This document shows, one piece after another, positions 16,830 through 25,570 of a DNA stretch of 64,000 nt. This stretch comes from Sedimentisphaerales bacterium (GTDB lineage: Bacteria > Planctomycetota > Phycisphaerae > Sedimentisphaerales > Anaerobacaceae): contig JAFGLV010000132.1 in NCBI GenBank assembly GCA_016927855.1, positions 1 to 64,000 of the forward strand, in the 5' to 3' direction. The position numbers were made by a program, and so were the translations under genes. Within the stretch, counting starts at the first letter, position 1. Each line of letters begins with the position of its first letter. The notes beneath the pieces are model-generated. The model worked only from the letters and a program-made list of their open reading frames with translations. It had not been told where the DNA came from and searched no databases.

Positions 16830-18341
16830 TCAAATGTAGACCTTGTCCATCATCCGGGGGAAGGGGATGCATTGGCGGATGTGTTTTTCGCCGGTGATCC
16901 AGGCCAGCGTCCGTTCGACGCCGAGACCGAAGCCGCCGTGCGGGACGGAGCCGTATTTGCGCAGGTCGAGGTACCAGTCGTGGGTCCCGGGGTCCAGACC
17001 CTGCGCGTGGATGCGCGCCAGGAGGCGCTCGTAGTCGTCCTCGCGGACCGAGCCGCCGATGATCTCGCCGAAGCCGGCCGGAGCGAGCATGTCGAAGTTC
17101 TCCACGACCTTGTCGTTGGCGCGGTCGGTCCTCATGTAGAAGGCCTTGGCCTCCTTCGGATAGTGTGTTACGAAGACGGGCTTGTCGTGCATCCGTGAGA
17201 TGATCGTTTCGTCGGAGCCGCCGAGGTCCTTGCCCCAGGGAAACTCCGCGGCCAGTTGCGCGTGCGTCGGGTTGTTTTCGATGCGCGTGTCGAGTTCGGC
17301 CAGCGCGCTGCGCAGCTCGATCAGCTCGGCGGCGATCTTGTCCTTTTGCCACTGCTTGATCTGTCCGCTTTGCTGCTGCTCCAACTCAGCGATGCGGCTC
17401 TCGGTCTGTTGCTTCTCGCTCTTGAGCTCGGCCAGTTCCCGAGCGAGGAAGTCACGAGTCTTGTCGCCTTTGAGTATCTCGACGGTTTCGGTATAGGTCA
17501 GCCGGTAGAAGGGCGGTTGGATGCGTTCGAGCAGCGCGATGTCGGCGCCGAGGCTCTCCAGTTCGCCGCGGTTGTCCGCCAGGACGCGCCTGACGATGTA
17601 GGTGACAAAGTTCTCGGCCAGTTCCAGCAGGCCGGGTAGGTCGATGAACGCCACTTCCGGCTCGACCATCCAGAACTCGGTCAGGTGCCGGCGGGTCTTG
17701 CTCTTCTCGGCGCGGAAGGTTGGACCGAAGCAGTAGACGCGCCCAAAGCTCATCGCGGCCGATTCGAGATAGAGCTGGCCCGTCTGGGTCAGGTGCAAGG
17801 GCCGGCCGAAATAGTCCACCTCGAACAGCGAAGTCTGGTCCTCGCCGACGACGGTCGTGAAGATGGGGGTGTCGATCAGGACGAAACCATTGTCGTTGAA
17901 GAACCGCCGGATCGCGTCGACCACGGTGTGACGAACCTTGCCGATGCACCACTGTCTCTGCGAGCGAAAGTGCAGGTGGCGGTGCTTCATCAGGAAATCG
18001 ACGCCGTGCGCCTTGGGCGTGATGGGATACCCCTCGGCCGGGCAGATCACCTCCGCATCGGTCACCGCCAGCTCGTGGCCTCCGAGGCTGCGCTCGTCGG
18101 CGCGGACGGTGCCGGTCACCTTCAGCGACGATTCCTGGCCCAGGTGCTTGATCCGCTCGAACAGCTCGTCGGGCACGTTGCCTTTCTCAACGATGCACTG
18201 GCAGAGCCCCGTCCCGTCGCGCAGGATCAGGAACTGGATCTTTCCGCTCGCACGGCTGTTGTAGAGCCATCCCTGAAGCGTGACCTGTTGCCCGACGTGG
18301 TGCTTCAACTGATCGATGTAGACGGTGGTGTTCTTCGACAT
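16830..18341 (-). CDS. asnS: Asparagine-tRNA ligase with coiled-coil insertion
   Basis: This 503-residue protein starts at ATG 18341 behind AGAGGA. The N-terminal OB anticodon-binding domain (VTLQGWLYNSRASGKIQFLI) is followed by the class II core: motif 2 FRAEKSKTRRHLTEFWMVEP, and motif 3 near GGFGLGVERTLAWI. Between them, about residues 300-370 hold a charged helical stretch (ELAELKSEKQQTESRIAELE ... KDKIAAELIELRSALAELD) absent from E. coli AsnRS and predicted as a coiled coil. The enzyme charges tRNA-Asn directly. With asnA next door the organism has a direct asparagine route. Confidence 0.93.
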   Translation of the reverse strand: MSKNTTVYIDQLKHHVGQQVTLQGWLYNSRASGKIQFLILRDGTGLCQCIVEKGNVPDELFERIKHLGQESSLKVTGTVRADERSLGGHELAVTDAEVICPAEGYPITPKAHGVDFLMKHRHLHFRSQRQWCIGKVRHTVVDAIRRFFNDNGFVLIDTPIFTTVVGEDQTSLFEVDYFGRPLHLTQTGQLYLESAAMSFGRVYCFGPTFRAEKSKTRRHLTEFWMVEPEVAFIDLPGLLELAENFVTYIVRRVLADNRGELESLGADIALLERIQPPFYRLTYTETVEILKGDKTRDFLARELAELKSEKQQTESRIAELEQQQSGQIKQWQKDKIAAELIELRSALAELDTRIENNPTHAQLAAEFPWGKDLGGSDETIISRMHDKPVFVTHYPKEAKAFYMRTDRANDKVVENFDMLAPAGFGEIIGGSVREDDYERLLARIHAQGLDPGTHDWYLDLRKYGSVPHGGFGLGVERTLAWITGEKHIRQCIPFPRMMDKVYI

Positions 18342-18387
18342 TGGCAGATTCCTCTTCAAGCATTGGGTTGGCGTTCGCAGCGAGCGG

Positions 18388-18440
18388 CAGCCCGAGTGTC
18401 CCCGCTCGACTTCTCCTGCGAGGGGACACGACCTACGGCG
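18388..18440. repeat. Dispersed palindromic repeat, family B, copy 1
   Basis: The stretch contains GAGTGTCCCCGCTCG, then TGCGAGGGGACACGACCTACGG. A related copy is at 38247-38297 (GAGCGTCCCCGCTCG ... ACGCACGACCTACGG). Both lie in intergenic space. Confidence 0.55.
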
Positions 18441-18686
18441 TCACGGCAAACGCCGCTAGGAGCGCTATTGGCGTTGTTGTTATCTGACCTACGACTATAC
18501 CCGCCAAGGGGACAGGGGGAAAGCCTGTTCTTGGAGGCTCCGGGCCGGGCTGATTCCGCCGGCCGGCGGGTGGAAAAATGACTGGAAAGAAAACGACCGG
18601 TTAGCCGATGGGGGTAAGTGAAAGAGATCGCCTGTGAAAGGGGCAGGCGCGAACGACCTGTTGCGGTTCAATTTGAAAGGTGTCCT

Positions 18687-19592
18687 ATGAAAGTCCGTCA
18701 CTGTCTTCTGCCGGCCGCCTGCCTGTTGCTGGCGGCCCTCCTGGCGACGCCGGTCGCGGCGTACGACCAGCCGTCTGTGAACCTCGGCTTCACCAGCTTT
18801 CTGGACGGTGGCCCGCCGGCCGGCCCGGGTTTTTACTTTGCCGAGTACATCCAGTACTACACCGCCGACAAGCTGGCGGACCTGGGCGTGCCCAATCCCG
18901 ACCTGGACGTGTGGGTCAGCCTGAACCAGTTCATCTACCAATCCGACCAGAAAGTCCTCTTCGGCGGCAAGTGGGGTCTCGATGTCATCGTGCCGATTGT
19001 GGCGCTCGACGCTTCGCCGAACCCGCCTCTGAGCAGTAACGATGGCCTGGGCGACATCCTGGTCGGTCCCTATCTCCAATGGGACCCGATCATGGGTGAC
19101 AACGGACCGAAGTTCATGCATCGTGTCGAGTTGCAGATGCTCCTGCCGACGGGCAAGAACGATGCCACCGTGGCGCTCAACCCAGGCAGCAATTTCTTCT
19201 CGTTCAACCCGTATTGGGCGGGGACGTACTTCTTTAGCCCCAAGCTGACGGCGTCCTGGCGTCTGCACTACCTGTGGAATGCCGAGAACGATGACACGCA
19301 GCATCAGGCGGGCCAGGCCATCCACGCCAACTTTGCCGCCGGTTATGAGCTGATGCCCAACAAGCTGCGCGCCGGCGTCAACGGCTATTACCTCAAGCAG
19401 GTCTCGAGTTCCGAAGATAACGGTGTGACGACCGCCGGCGATCCCAAGGAGCAGGTCCTGGGCATCGGTCCCGGCGCCCTGTACAGCTTCTCCAAGGACA
19501 CGCACCTGTTCTTCAACATGTACTTCGAAACCAGCGCCGAGAACCGCTCCGAGGGCGAGCGCTTCAACGTGCGTCTGGTGCACCACTTCTAA
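18687..19592 (+). CDS. Outer-membrane protein of the phenol-degradation MetA/SphA-like family
   Basis: This 301-residue protein starts at ATG 18687. A signal peptide (LLPAACLLLAALLATPVAAY) precedes a beta-barrel-like protein with alternating aromatic residues and a terminal aromatic (VRLVHHF). LGDILVGPYLQWDP, HRVELQMLLPTGKND and FSFNPYWAGTYFFSPKLTAS are typical of the family named after MetA in phenol degradation, now thought to be outer-membrane channels. The substrate is unknown and no catabolic genes flank it. A likely terminator follows. Confidence 0.82.
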   Translation: MKVRHCLLPAACLLLAALLATPVAAYDQPSVNLGFTSFLDGGPPAGPGFYFAEYIQYYTADKLADLGVPNPDLDVWVSLNQFIYQSDQKVLFGGKWGLDVIVPIVALDASPNPPLSSNDGLGDILVGPYLQWDPIMGDNGPKFMHRVELQMLLPTGKNDATVALNPGSNFFSFNPYWAGTYFFSPKLTASWRLHYLWNAENDDTQHQAGQAIHANFAAGYELMPNKLRAGVNGYYLKQVSSSEDNGVTTAGDPKEQVLGIGPGALYSFSKDTHLFFNMYFETSAENRSEGERFNVRLVHHF

Positions 19593-19612
19593 TTCAGATT
19601 CAGATCGGAAGT

Positions 19613-19678
19613 TCCCTGGGGCATAATCCCGGTCCGCACCTCCCAAAGAGGCCAGGGACGGGATCATGCCCCCCTTTT
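19613..19678 (+). terminator. Probable rho-independent terminator
   Basis: GGGGCATAATCCCGGTCC (19618-19635) pairs with GGGACGGGATCATGCCCC (from 19655) with a few mismatches, followed by CCTTTTCT. It closes the outer-membrane protein gene. Confidence 0.75.
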
Positions 19679-19746
19679 CTCGCCATCCCTCCGCCTTCAC
19701 ACGCCTTGGGTCAGCATCCTGTGCCTGAACACGTCAGGTCGGACCG

Positions 19747-19755
19747 TGGTATAAT
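19747..19755 (+). promoter_or_regulatory. Extended -10 promoter immediately before the YgiQ-type gene
   Basis: TGGTATAAT (TG-N-TATAAT) ends 6 bp before ATG 19762, so transcription would begin at or next to the start codon. No Shine-Dalgarno sequence is present. The -35 region is weak, as expected with an extended -10. Confidence 0.6.
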
Positions 19756-19761
19756 GGCCTG

Positions 19762-21579
19762 ATGAGCCAACGATCCGCGAGTATCCTTGGGTTCTTGCCA
19801 ACCGACGCGGAAGAGCTGCGCGCACGGGGATGGGACCAGGCCGATGTGATCTTGATCACGGGCGATGCCTATGTCGACCACCCCTCGTTCGGCGTGGCTC
19901 TGATCGGGCGCTGGCTGGAGAAGCTGGGCTACCGCGTCGCGGTGCTGGCGCAGCCCGACTGGCGCAGCGTCGCGCCGTTTCGATCGCTCGGCCGACCCCG
20001 CCTGTTCTGGGGGATTACCAGCGGCTGCATCGACTCCCGTCTGAACGACTACGCCTCGCTGGGCCATCGCCGCAAAGAGGACCTCTACAGTCCGGGAGGC
20101 GTCGCGGGACAGCGTCCGGGACGTCCACTACTGGTCTATTCGGCCCGCGCACGGCAAGCGTATCCCGAGGTCCCAATCGTTCTCGGTGGCCTGGAGGCGA
20201 GCTTGCGGCGGCTGGTTCACTACGACTACATCGAGGACCGACTCAAGCGGTCGGTGCTGGTCGATGCCAAAGCGGACCTGCTGATCCATGGCATGGGCGA
20301 GCAGGCGATAGCCGAGGTAGCCCGGCGTCTGGACGCAGGCCAATCCGTCCTCGGACTGACCGACATTCCCGGGACCGCCTACGTTCTGCGTAAGGGCCTC
20401 GTCGCTCCGGCGGATGCGGTGCAATTGCCCTCGCTGACGCAGCAGACCGACGACCATGGGCTGTTCATGACAACGCACCTGCAATACCAGGCCCAAGCAC
20501 GGCCGGGCGGGCGGCCCGTCCTCCAGGAGCAGGACCCCGGCACGCTGGTCGTCATGCCGCCCAGCGAACCTCTGAGCGGGACCGAATTGGATGCGCTGTA
20601 CGATCTGCCTTTCGCGCGGTCGGCGCATCCGCGTTACGCTCGTGAAGGCGGTGTCCCGGCGCTGACACCGGTGCGGTTCTCGATTACCACCCATCGGGGC
20701 TGCTTCGGTGGCTGCGCGTTCTGTTCCATCGGTTGTCACCAGGGCAAGCAGATTTGCTCGCGTTCGGTCGAGTCGCTATTGGAGGAAGCGGAGCGGATTC
20801 GCAAGCATCCTCAGTTTCGTGGCACGATCGAGGACATAGGAGGACCGTCGGCGAACATGTACGCCATGACGTGCGCGCATGCAGAGGAATGTACGCGGCC
20901 CAGTTGCCTGGCGCCGGCGCCTTGCAGGCGCCTCAACGCCAATCATGGACCCATGCTGGAGATGATGGAGGCGTTCGTGCGCTGGAGCCAGAGCGGGTCG
21001 AGGCGCACCCACGTCTTCGTCGCTTCAGGCATTCGTCACGATCTGGCTCTGGAGCGCCCTGACTACCTGGACCTGCTCGTCAAACATTTCGTCGGGGGAC
21101 ATCTGAAAGTCGCGCCGGAGCACTACTCTTCCCACGTGCTGGGTCTGATGGGCAAACCGGACTTCGACCTGTTCGAGGAATTCGAGCAACGGTTTGGCGA
21201 AGCGTGTCGCCGGGCCGGTAAGGAGGCGTATCTGGTGCCTTACTTCATTAGCGCGCATCCGGGCTGCCGACCGGAAGACGCCTTGAAGCTGACGGAGTAC
21301 CTCGTGTCGCGCGCGTGGAAGCCGCGACAGGTGCAGGACTTCGTTCCAATTCCACTGACGCTCGCCACCGCGATGTACGTCTCCGGCGTCGATCCGAAAG
21401 GACGCCGCATCCATGTCCCGCACTCGCGCAAGGAGAAACGGCTCCAGGCGGCGCTGCTGCAATACTACCAGCCACGCCACGGCCGACTCATTGCCGACTT
21501 CCTGCGCGACCGAGGTCGCCGCGACCTGCTGGACAAGATCCGCCCCCTGAGCCGGTCGAAACCGCGGCGTACGCGATGA
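19762..21579 (+). CDS. YgiQ-family radical SAM protein
   Basis: This 605-residue protein has an N-terminal domain opening with [20 protein letters not shown] and [19 protein letters not shown], typical of YgiQ. The radical SAM cluster is [10 protein letters not shown] with Cys314, Cys318 and Cys321 (C-x3-C-x2-C). Further family motifs are GDLV-like [10 protein letters not shown] and [18 protein letters not shown]. It probably modifies an unknown substrate. The C-terminus is rich in Arg. The gene seems to be transcribed as a leaderless message from the adjoining extended -10 promoter. Confidence 0.93.
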   Translation: MSQRSASILGFLPTDAEELRARGWDQADVILITGDAYVDHPSFGVALIGRWLEKLGYRVAVLAQPDWRSVAPFRSLGRPRLFWGITSGCIDSRLNDYASLGHRRKEDLYSPGGVAGQRPGRPLLVYSARARQAYPEVPIVLGGLEASLRRLVHYDYIEDRLKRSVLVDAKADLLIHGMGEQAIAEVARRLDAGQSVLGLTDIPGTAYVLRKGLVAPADAVQLPSLTQQTDDHGLFMTTHLQYQAQARPGGRPVLQEQDPGTLVVMPPSEPLSGTELDALYDLPFARSAHPRYAREGGVPALTPVRFSITTHRGCFGGCAFCSIGCHQGKQICSRSVESLLEEAERIRKHPQFRGTIEDIGGPSANMYAMTCAHAEECTRPSCLAPAPCRRLNANHGPMLEMMEAFVRWSQSGSRRTHVFVASGIRHDLALERPDYLDLLVKHFVGGHLKVAPEHYSSHVLGLMGKPDFDLFEEFEQRFGEACRRAGKEAYLVPYFISAHPGCRPEDALKLTEYLVSRAWKPRQVQDFVPIPLTLATAMYVSGVDPKGRRIHVPHSRKEKRLQAALLQYYQPRHGRLIADFLRDRGRRDLLDKIRPLSRSKPRRTR

Positions 21580-21718
21580 CAGTGCGCCTGTCTGCCTGGC
21601 TTCAATCCTGCTGTGCGAGGGGCTTCCCAAAGACTGAGTTTTCGGTTTTCATATCCGCCGCCTTCTGCCGTGGCCGGCAGAGCGAAGGGTTGCAGGTTTG
21701 GTTGGTAAGGGTCGAGGT

Positions 21719-22075
21719 ATGCGCATCATTCTGACGACGGGATTGCTTCTGTGTTGCAGCAATGTGTTCATGACGTTTGCCTGGTACGGGCACCTGCGGA
21801 ATCTCTCCCACAAACCCTGGATCATCGCGGCGTTGGTGAGCTGGGGAATTGCCTTCTTCGAGTACCTGATCCAGGTGCCGGCCAATCGGATCGGCCATCA
21901 GGTGCTCGATGTCGCCCATCTCAAGATCCTCCAGGAGATCATCACGCTGAGTGTCTTCGTGCCGTTTTCCATCCTCTACATGAAAGAGCAGGTCAGGCTC
22001 GATTACCTCTGGGCTGGACTGTGCATCCTGGCAGCGGTCTTCTTCGTCTTTCGCCAAAGGTTGTTCGGTGGCTGA
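21719..22075 (+). CDS. DMT-superfamily small membrane protein (DUF486)
   Basis: This 118-residue protein starts at ATG 21719 behind GAGG. It has four hydrophobic segments and the DUF486 signatures TFAWYGHLRNL, AFFEYLIQVPANRIGH and LKILQEIITLSVFVPFSILY. Function is unknown; the family is distantly related to drug/metabolite transporters. Length is normal for the family. Confidence 0.88.
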   Translation: MRIILTTGLLLCCSNVFMTFAWYGHLRNLSHKPWIIAALVSWGIAFFEYLIQVPANRIGHQVLDVAHLKILQEIITLSVFVPFSILYMKEQVRLDYLWAGLCILAAVFFVFRQRLFGG

Positions 22076-22146
22076 CCGTCTGATCCGATGATGCTGCCGG
22101 CGGCCTCTAACAGCATGAGCTTTGTATGGCGGTTGCCGTATGGACG

Positions 22147-22198
22147 TTGTCGGGGCAACCCCTGGGGTTGTCCTGGGCAGGCACGGAGACCTGCCCTT
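22147..22198. repeat. Dispersed palindromic repeat, family A, degenerate copy
   Basis: GTCGGGGCAACCCCTGGGGT and TGGGCAGGCACGGAGACCTG resemble the better-preserved copies at 29261-29315, 41413-41559 and 54283-54401. It sits between convergent gene ends. Confidence 0.55.
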
Positions 22199-22228
22199 CA
22201 CATTCCATCGGTCCTTCCGTTAGATGTG

Positions 22229-23143
22229 CTAAGGAGGGCTCGGCGCGTTGCTGTCGCTTACGTTCACCTGGACATCCACCCAGTAGCACGGATGGTCCGA
22301 GACGCCGACGGGTTCCATACCGCCCGACAGGACGGTCATGCCACGCGTGATGATCCAGTCGATTCGCCCGGGCTGGTCGGCGTCGCCCAGGGCGGCGCCG
22401 ATGGCATCGACGTTGTTACTGTCGGCGAAGAGCTCGATCAGCAGCGGGTCGGTGGCGTCGGTATTGAAATCGCCCATCAGGATTGCCGGCTCATGCTCGC
22501 GGAACTCGACCAGTACGTCACTGAGCTGGTCGGGACGGATCTCGCCGCGGTCGAGATGGGTCACCATGACGGTGACGGGTTGGGGCCCGGCCGCGATCGA
22601 GGCGGTCAGCAGGTTGCGATGGCTCCTGCTCCGGTCTTCGTGGTAGACCAGCGGCTCGCTCGTCCAGGGTCCCACCGCCGGGCGGCTGAGCAGTCCGTTG
22701 CCGAAATGATACATATACCAGCGACGCTGATTCGGCGCGAAGAGCCAGCCGATCTTCAGGGCTTCGCCAAGCTGTCGGGCCTGGTCGCTGCCGCCGGGGA
22801 AGGCGGGACCGCCGACCTCGTTGAGTCCAACGAGGTCCGCTTCGCGCAGCACGTCGGCGGTGCGGTCGAGGTCGCGGACTCCATCGGTCCCTTTGCCACG
22901 ATGGATGTTGTAGGTGGCGACTCGAAACCTCGCTTGGACGACGGGCTTGCTGCCCTCAGGCCGGTGGACTCCCGTGCCACTCTGGGGCTCGACGGGAGTC
23001 CGCCGGTTGGCGTGCGCGACGAAGAGCGCTGCGCACAGAGCCATCAAAGCGATCCCGAGCGTCCTTCGCTGTGCGAATCGGCGTCGCTTCGTGCGGTCCT
23101 GCGCTGGGACCGGATTGGAAGCACGATGGGCGGGATCGACCAT
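22229..23143 (-). CDS. Endonuclease/exonuclease/phosphatase-family protein, membrane-anchored
   Basis: This 304-residue protein has an N-terminal hydrophobic anchor (RRTLGIALMALCAALFVAHA) then the EEP fold: RVATYNIHRGKG with the metal-binding Asn, LNEVGG with the metal-binding Glu, VMVTHLDRG, MGDFNTDATDP, and the terminal VSDHPCYW with the catalytic Asp-His. These residues look intact. Members cleave phosphodiesters in DNA, RNA or phospholipids; substrate cannot be assigned. An outside location is inferred from the anchor. Confidence 0.88.
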   Translation of the reverse strand: MVDPAHRASNPVPAQDRTKRRRFAQRRTLGIALMALCAALFVAHANRRTPVEPQSGTGVHRPEGSKPVVQARFRVATYNIHRGKGTDGVRDLDRTADVLREADLVGLNEVGGPAFPGGSDQARQLGEALKIGWLFAPNQRRWYMYHFGNGLLSRPAVGPWTSEPLVYHEDRSRSHRNLLTASIAAGPQPVTVMVTHLDRGEIRPDQLSDVLVEFREHEPAILMGDFNTDATDPLLIELFADSNNVDAIGAALGDADQPGRIDWIITRGMTVLSGGMEPVGVSDHPCYWVDVQVNVSDSNAPSPP

Positions 23144-23268
23144 CGCTGGGGTCTCCGGGTTTCGATGTTGTCAATTGTCGGCACGCCACGCGCGCCTGAG
23201 CTTTGCATACATACACGAGAACGGCACGTGCGTCAACGGGCCGGCGCGCGGTGTGCCCGCGAACGTTC

Positions 23269-23297
23269 TTGACACACGCCAGCGACCCCTCTATGTT
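23269..23297 (+). promoter_or_regulatory. Sigma-70-type promoter of the FkbM-family gene
   Basis: TTGACA (23269-23274) and TATGTT (23292-23297) are 17 bp apart, 66 bp before the GTG start at 23363. Confidence 0.7.
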
Positions 23298-23362
23298 CCT
23301 GGCGAGACCGGGCTTTTGCCCAAGTCGTTGTCGAACTATCGCCCAGAGAAAGGACCACCGGC

Positions 23363-24181
23363 GTGAATGAAAAGTCATCCCAAGTGACGCGATACGTAAA
23401 CCTCTTCCGGCGCATCGAGAACCCGGGTACGCACATCCGTTCGAAACTGGGGCTGTTGCGTGACGATCCGGTCGAATTCGTCCTGACCGGCGGTCTGAAA
23501 GTGCGCGTCCCGCGAAAGCGGCTGTGCGAATTCAAGATGATCGTGCTGGACGATTGCTACCTCAAGGGGTTCAAACGCGGCGTCTTCGCCGCTCGGCAAC
23601 CGCTGGTCGTGGTCGATGTCGGCGCCAACCTGGGCTTCTTCTGCCTGTACATGTTGAGCGTCTTTCCGCAGGCCAGAATCTACGGAATCGAGCCGGTGAA
23701 AGCCAATTACGATTTCCTGACCGAGAACCTGCGCCTCAACGAGGGTGCCGAGCGTTCCGTCGTGACCGTCGAGGCGGCGCTGGGTTCGACCACCGGGACC
23801 ATGACTCTGGTCGATCCGGCGCACGATCAGTTCCCCACGAAGGCTTCCGTTCTCGATCCGCAACGTGAAGGAACGCGCTACGAGGTGCCTGCGCTGAGCG
23901 TCGAGGGCTTCCTGACGCGACACAACCTGACTGAGATTTCGCTGCTCAAGCTCGACTGCGAGGGCGCCGAATACGATATTGTGTACCATTGGCCGCCGGC
24001 GGCCCTTCGGAACGTTCAAAACATCGCGGCGGAGGTCCATCGTGGCAAAGGCGAGCGCGAGAACATCGAGGCATTCAGTTCGTTTCTGAAGCAGGCGGGA
24101 TTTGCATACTGCGTGTCCAAGGATCGCTACTTCGTCTGGGCGTCCCGCGATCCGGCCAAGCTCGTCCAGCAAACCTCATAG
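23363..24181 (+). CDS. FkbM-family methyltransferase
   Basis: This 272-residue protein begins at GTG 23363 behind AAAGGA; no in-frame ATG lies nearby. Motif I is VVDVGANLGFFCLYML, followed by YGIEPVKANYDFLTENLRLN, and the family signature LLKLDCEGAEYDIVYHWP. FkbM-type enzymes O-methylate sugars or polyketides and are common in surface polysaccharide clusters. The next gene is another methyltransferase, but no glycosyltransferase is adjacent, so the substrate is open. Confidence 0.9.
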   Translation: MNEKSSQVTRYVNLFRRIENPGTHIRSKLGLLRDDPVEFVLTGGLKVRVPRKRLCEFKMIVLDDCYLKGFKRGVFAARQPLVVVDVGANLGFFCLYMLSVFPQARIYGIEPVKANYDFLTENLRLNEGAERSVVTVEAALGSTTGTMTLVDPAHDQFPTKASVLDPQREGTRYEVPALSVEGFLTRHNLTEISLLKLDCEGAEYDIVYHWPPAALRNVQNIAAEVHRGKGERENIEAFSSFLKQAGFAYCVSKDRYFVWASRDPAKLVQQTS

Positions 24182-24262
24182 ATGCCTTGTGAATCAGGAC
24201 TTCCAGTCATAGAATGCAGCGATGGCGATTCTCAAGGAACAGCCCGCCGGAAGGAGGCGCAC

Positions 24263-25186
24263 ATGAGCATCGAGCGGTGCACGCGGCAGTTGGGTAGCAC
24301 AGGCCGGCGGGGCGCAAAAGGAGACAAGGCGATGTCCGCGGACAGTGCCGTGAAAGAGCTGACAACGCCGGTAAGGACCTGTCCGGTATGTGAATCGACT
24401 TCGAGTCGACCATTCCTGGATTTCGCCGAGTGGCGTGTCAACCGCTGCCGGTCGTGCGGAATGGTGTTCCTGGCGAACCCGCCGGCTTACGAATACCTGT
24501 CGCAGGAACACGCGTGGACGTCGTCGTATGAACAGGAGAGCCAGTCGCGTCGCCGGCGAGAGCCGATCCTCCATGCGCTGGAGGATGTCTTTCGCGCGTT
24601 GCGCTACCGGCTGCGCCCAGACCGGCTGGGCCGTCTGATCGGTGCCTATGGCCTGGATGGTTGCATCCTGGACCTTGGCTGCGGCCGGGGCCACCGCTCC
24701 GTGAGGAAGCTGCCGCCGACGGCCACTCCGTTCGGGATCGAGATCGAGCCGGGACCGGCGCGGGTCGCCGAACAGGTTTTTGCTCAGCGCGGCGGCACCG
24801 CCTGGTGCGTGCCCGCCCTTGAGGGCCTGTCGAATCTGCAGGATGTCTCGATGGACGGTGCGCTGCTGATCGCCTATCTGGAGCATGAGACCCAGCCTGG
24901 CCCTGTGCTTGGCGAATTGGCGCGGGTGTTGCGTGCCGACGCGCCGGTCATCATCAAGGTGCCCAACCATGCGTCGGTCAATCGGTGGGTGCGCGGACGA
25001 CGGTGGTGCGGCTACCGCCTTCCCGACCACGTCAACTACTTTACCCCTGGCACACTCAAGATGCTGCTGGCACGTTGCGGCTTTGTCGTGGTACGGTCAC
25101 GTTTCACCGACCATCTTCCCTTCAGCGACGGTCTCTGGCTGGTCGCCCGGCGGCTCGATCCGGCGTCGCCGGGATCGGAGAAGTGA
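24263..25186 (+). CDS. Class I SAM methyltransferase with N-terminal zinc ribbon
   Basis: This 307-residue protein starts at ATG 24263 (GGAGG, 7 bp spacing); ATG 24332 also has an AAGGAGA and could be used. The N-terminus carries CPVCESTSSRPF and CRSCGMVF, a four-Cys zinc-binding module. Motif I is ILDLGCGRGHRSV, followed by the late segment LARVLRADAPVIIKVPNHAS and DHVNYFTPGTLKMLLARCGF. The layout matches UbiG-like methyltransferases found in polysaccharide and natural-product clusters. Confidence 0.88.
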   Translation: MSIERCTRQLGSTGRRGAKGDKAMSADSAVKELTTPVRTCPVCESTSSRPFLDFAEWRVNRCRSCGMVFLANPPAYEYLSQEHAWTSSYEQESQSRRRREPILHALEDVFRALRYRLRPDRLGRLIGAYGLDGCILDLGCGRGHRSVRKLPPTATPFGIEIEPGPARVAEQVFAQRGGTAWCVPALEGLSNLQDVSMDGALLIAYLEHETQPGPVLGELARVLRADAPVIIKVPNHASVNRWVRGRRWCGYRLPDHVNYFTPGTLKMLLARCGFVVVRSRFTDHLPFSDGLWLVARRLDPASPGSEK

Positions 25187-25570
25187 GGCGGCGTCGAGCC
25201 GCTCGCCGGCACTTAGAGCATTGGGCCGAAAAGCAAAGGGAATGCAATCTGCAGGTCCGTGGGCAGGACAGATGGCTGGCCGGTTTTCGGGAGTACCCAC
25301 GCGACGTCAACACGGGAGGGTTCGCGATGCAGGATGTGGACGCTCGACCAGTGATCGCCGGCTACGGCGTCGCGGCGGCATAGCCACGCCGCTCACTTCG
25401 CGCGTTTCCAGACCTGGGACCAGGGGTTGCCGATACCGACCTGGCTGCGGGTGGCGCCGGCGCTTATTCGAGAGACACAAGAAATGCGCCCTGCAAATGG
25501 CCGGGCGGGGGCGGATGAAGGTGTCCGGCCCCCGTCCGTCCGGCAGAATTCGTTGGGTGCTGGTAGTGGC
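25187..25570. other. Gene-free spacer
   Basis: No convincing coding region is seen. Near 25500-25545 a GC-rich inverted repeat (GGCCGGGCGGGGGCGG against CCCCCGTCCGTCCGGC) could form a stem, but no T-run follows, so a terminator is not claimed. Confidence 0.4.

Noticed and set aside
25500-25545. GC-rich inverted repeat as terminator of the methyltransferase gene
   Set aside because: No T-run follows and it lies more than 300 bp beyond the stop.
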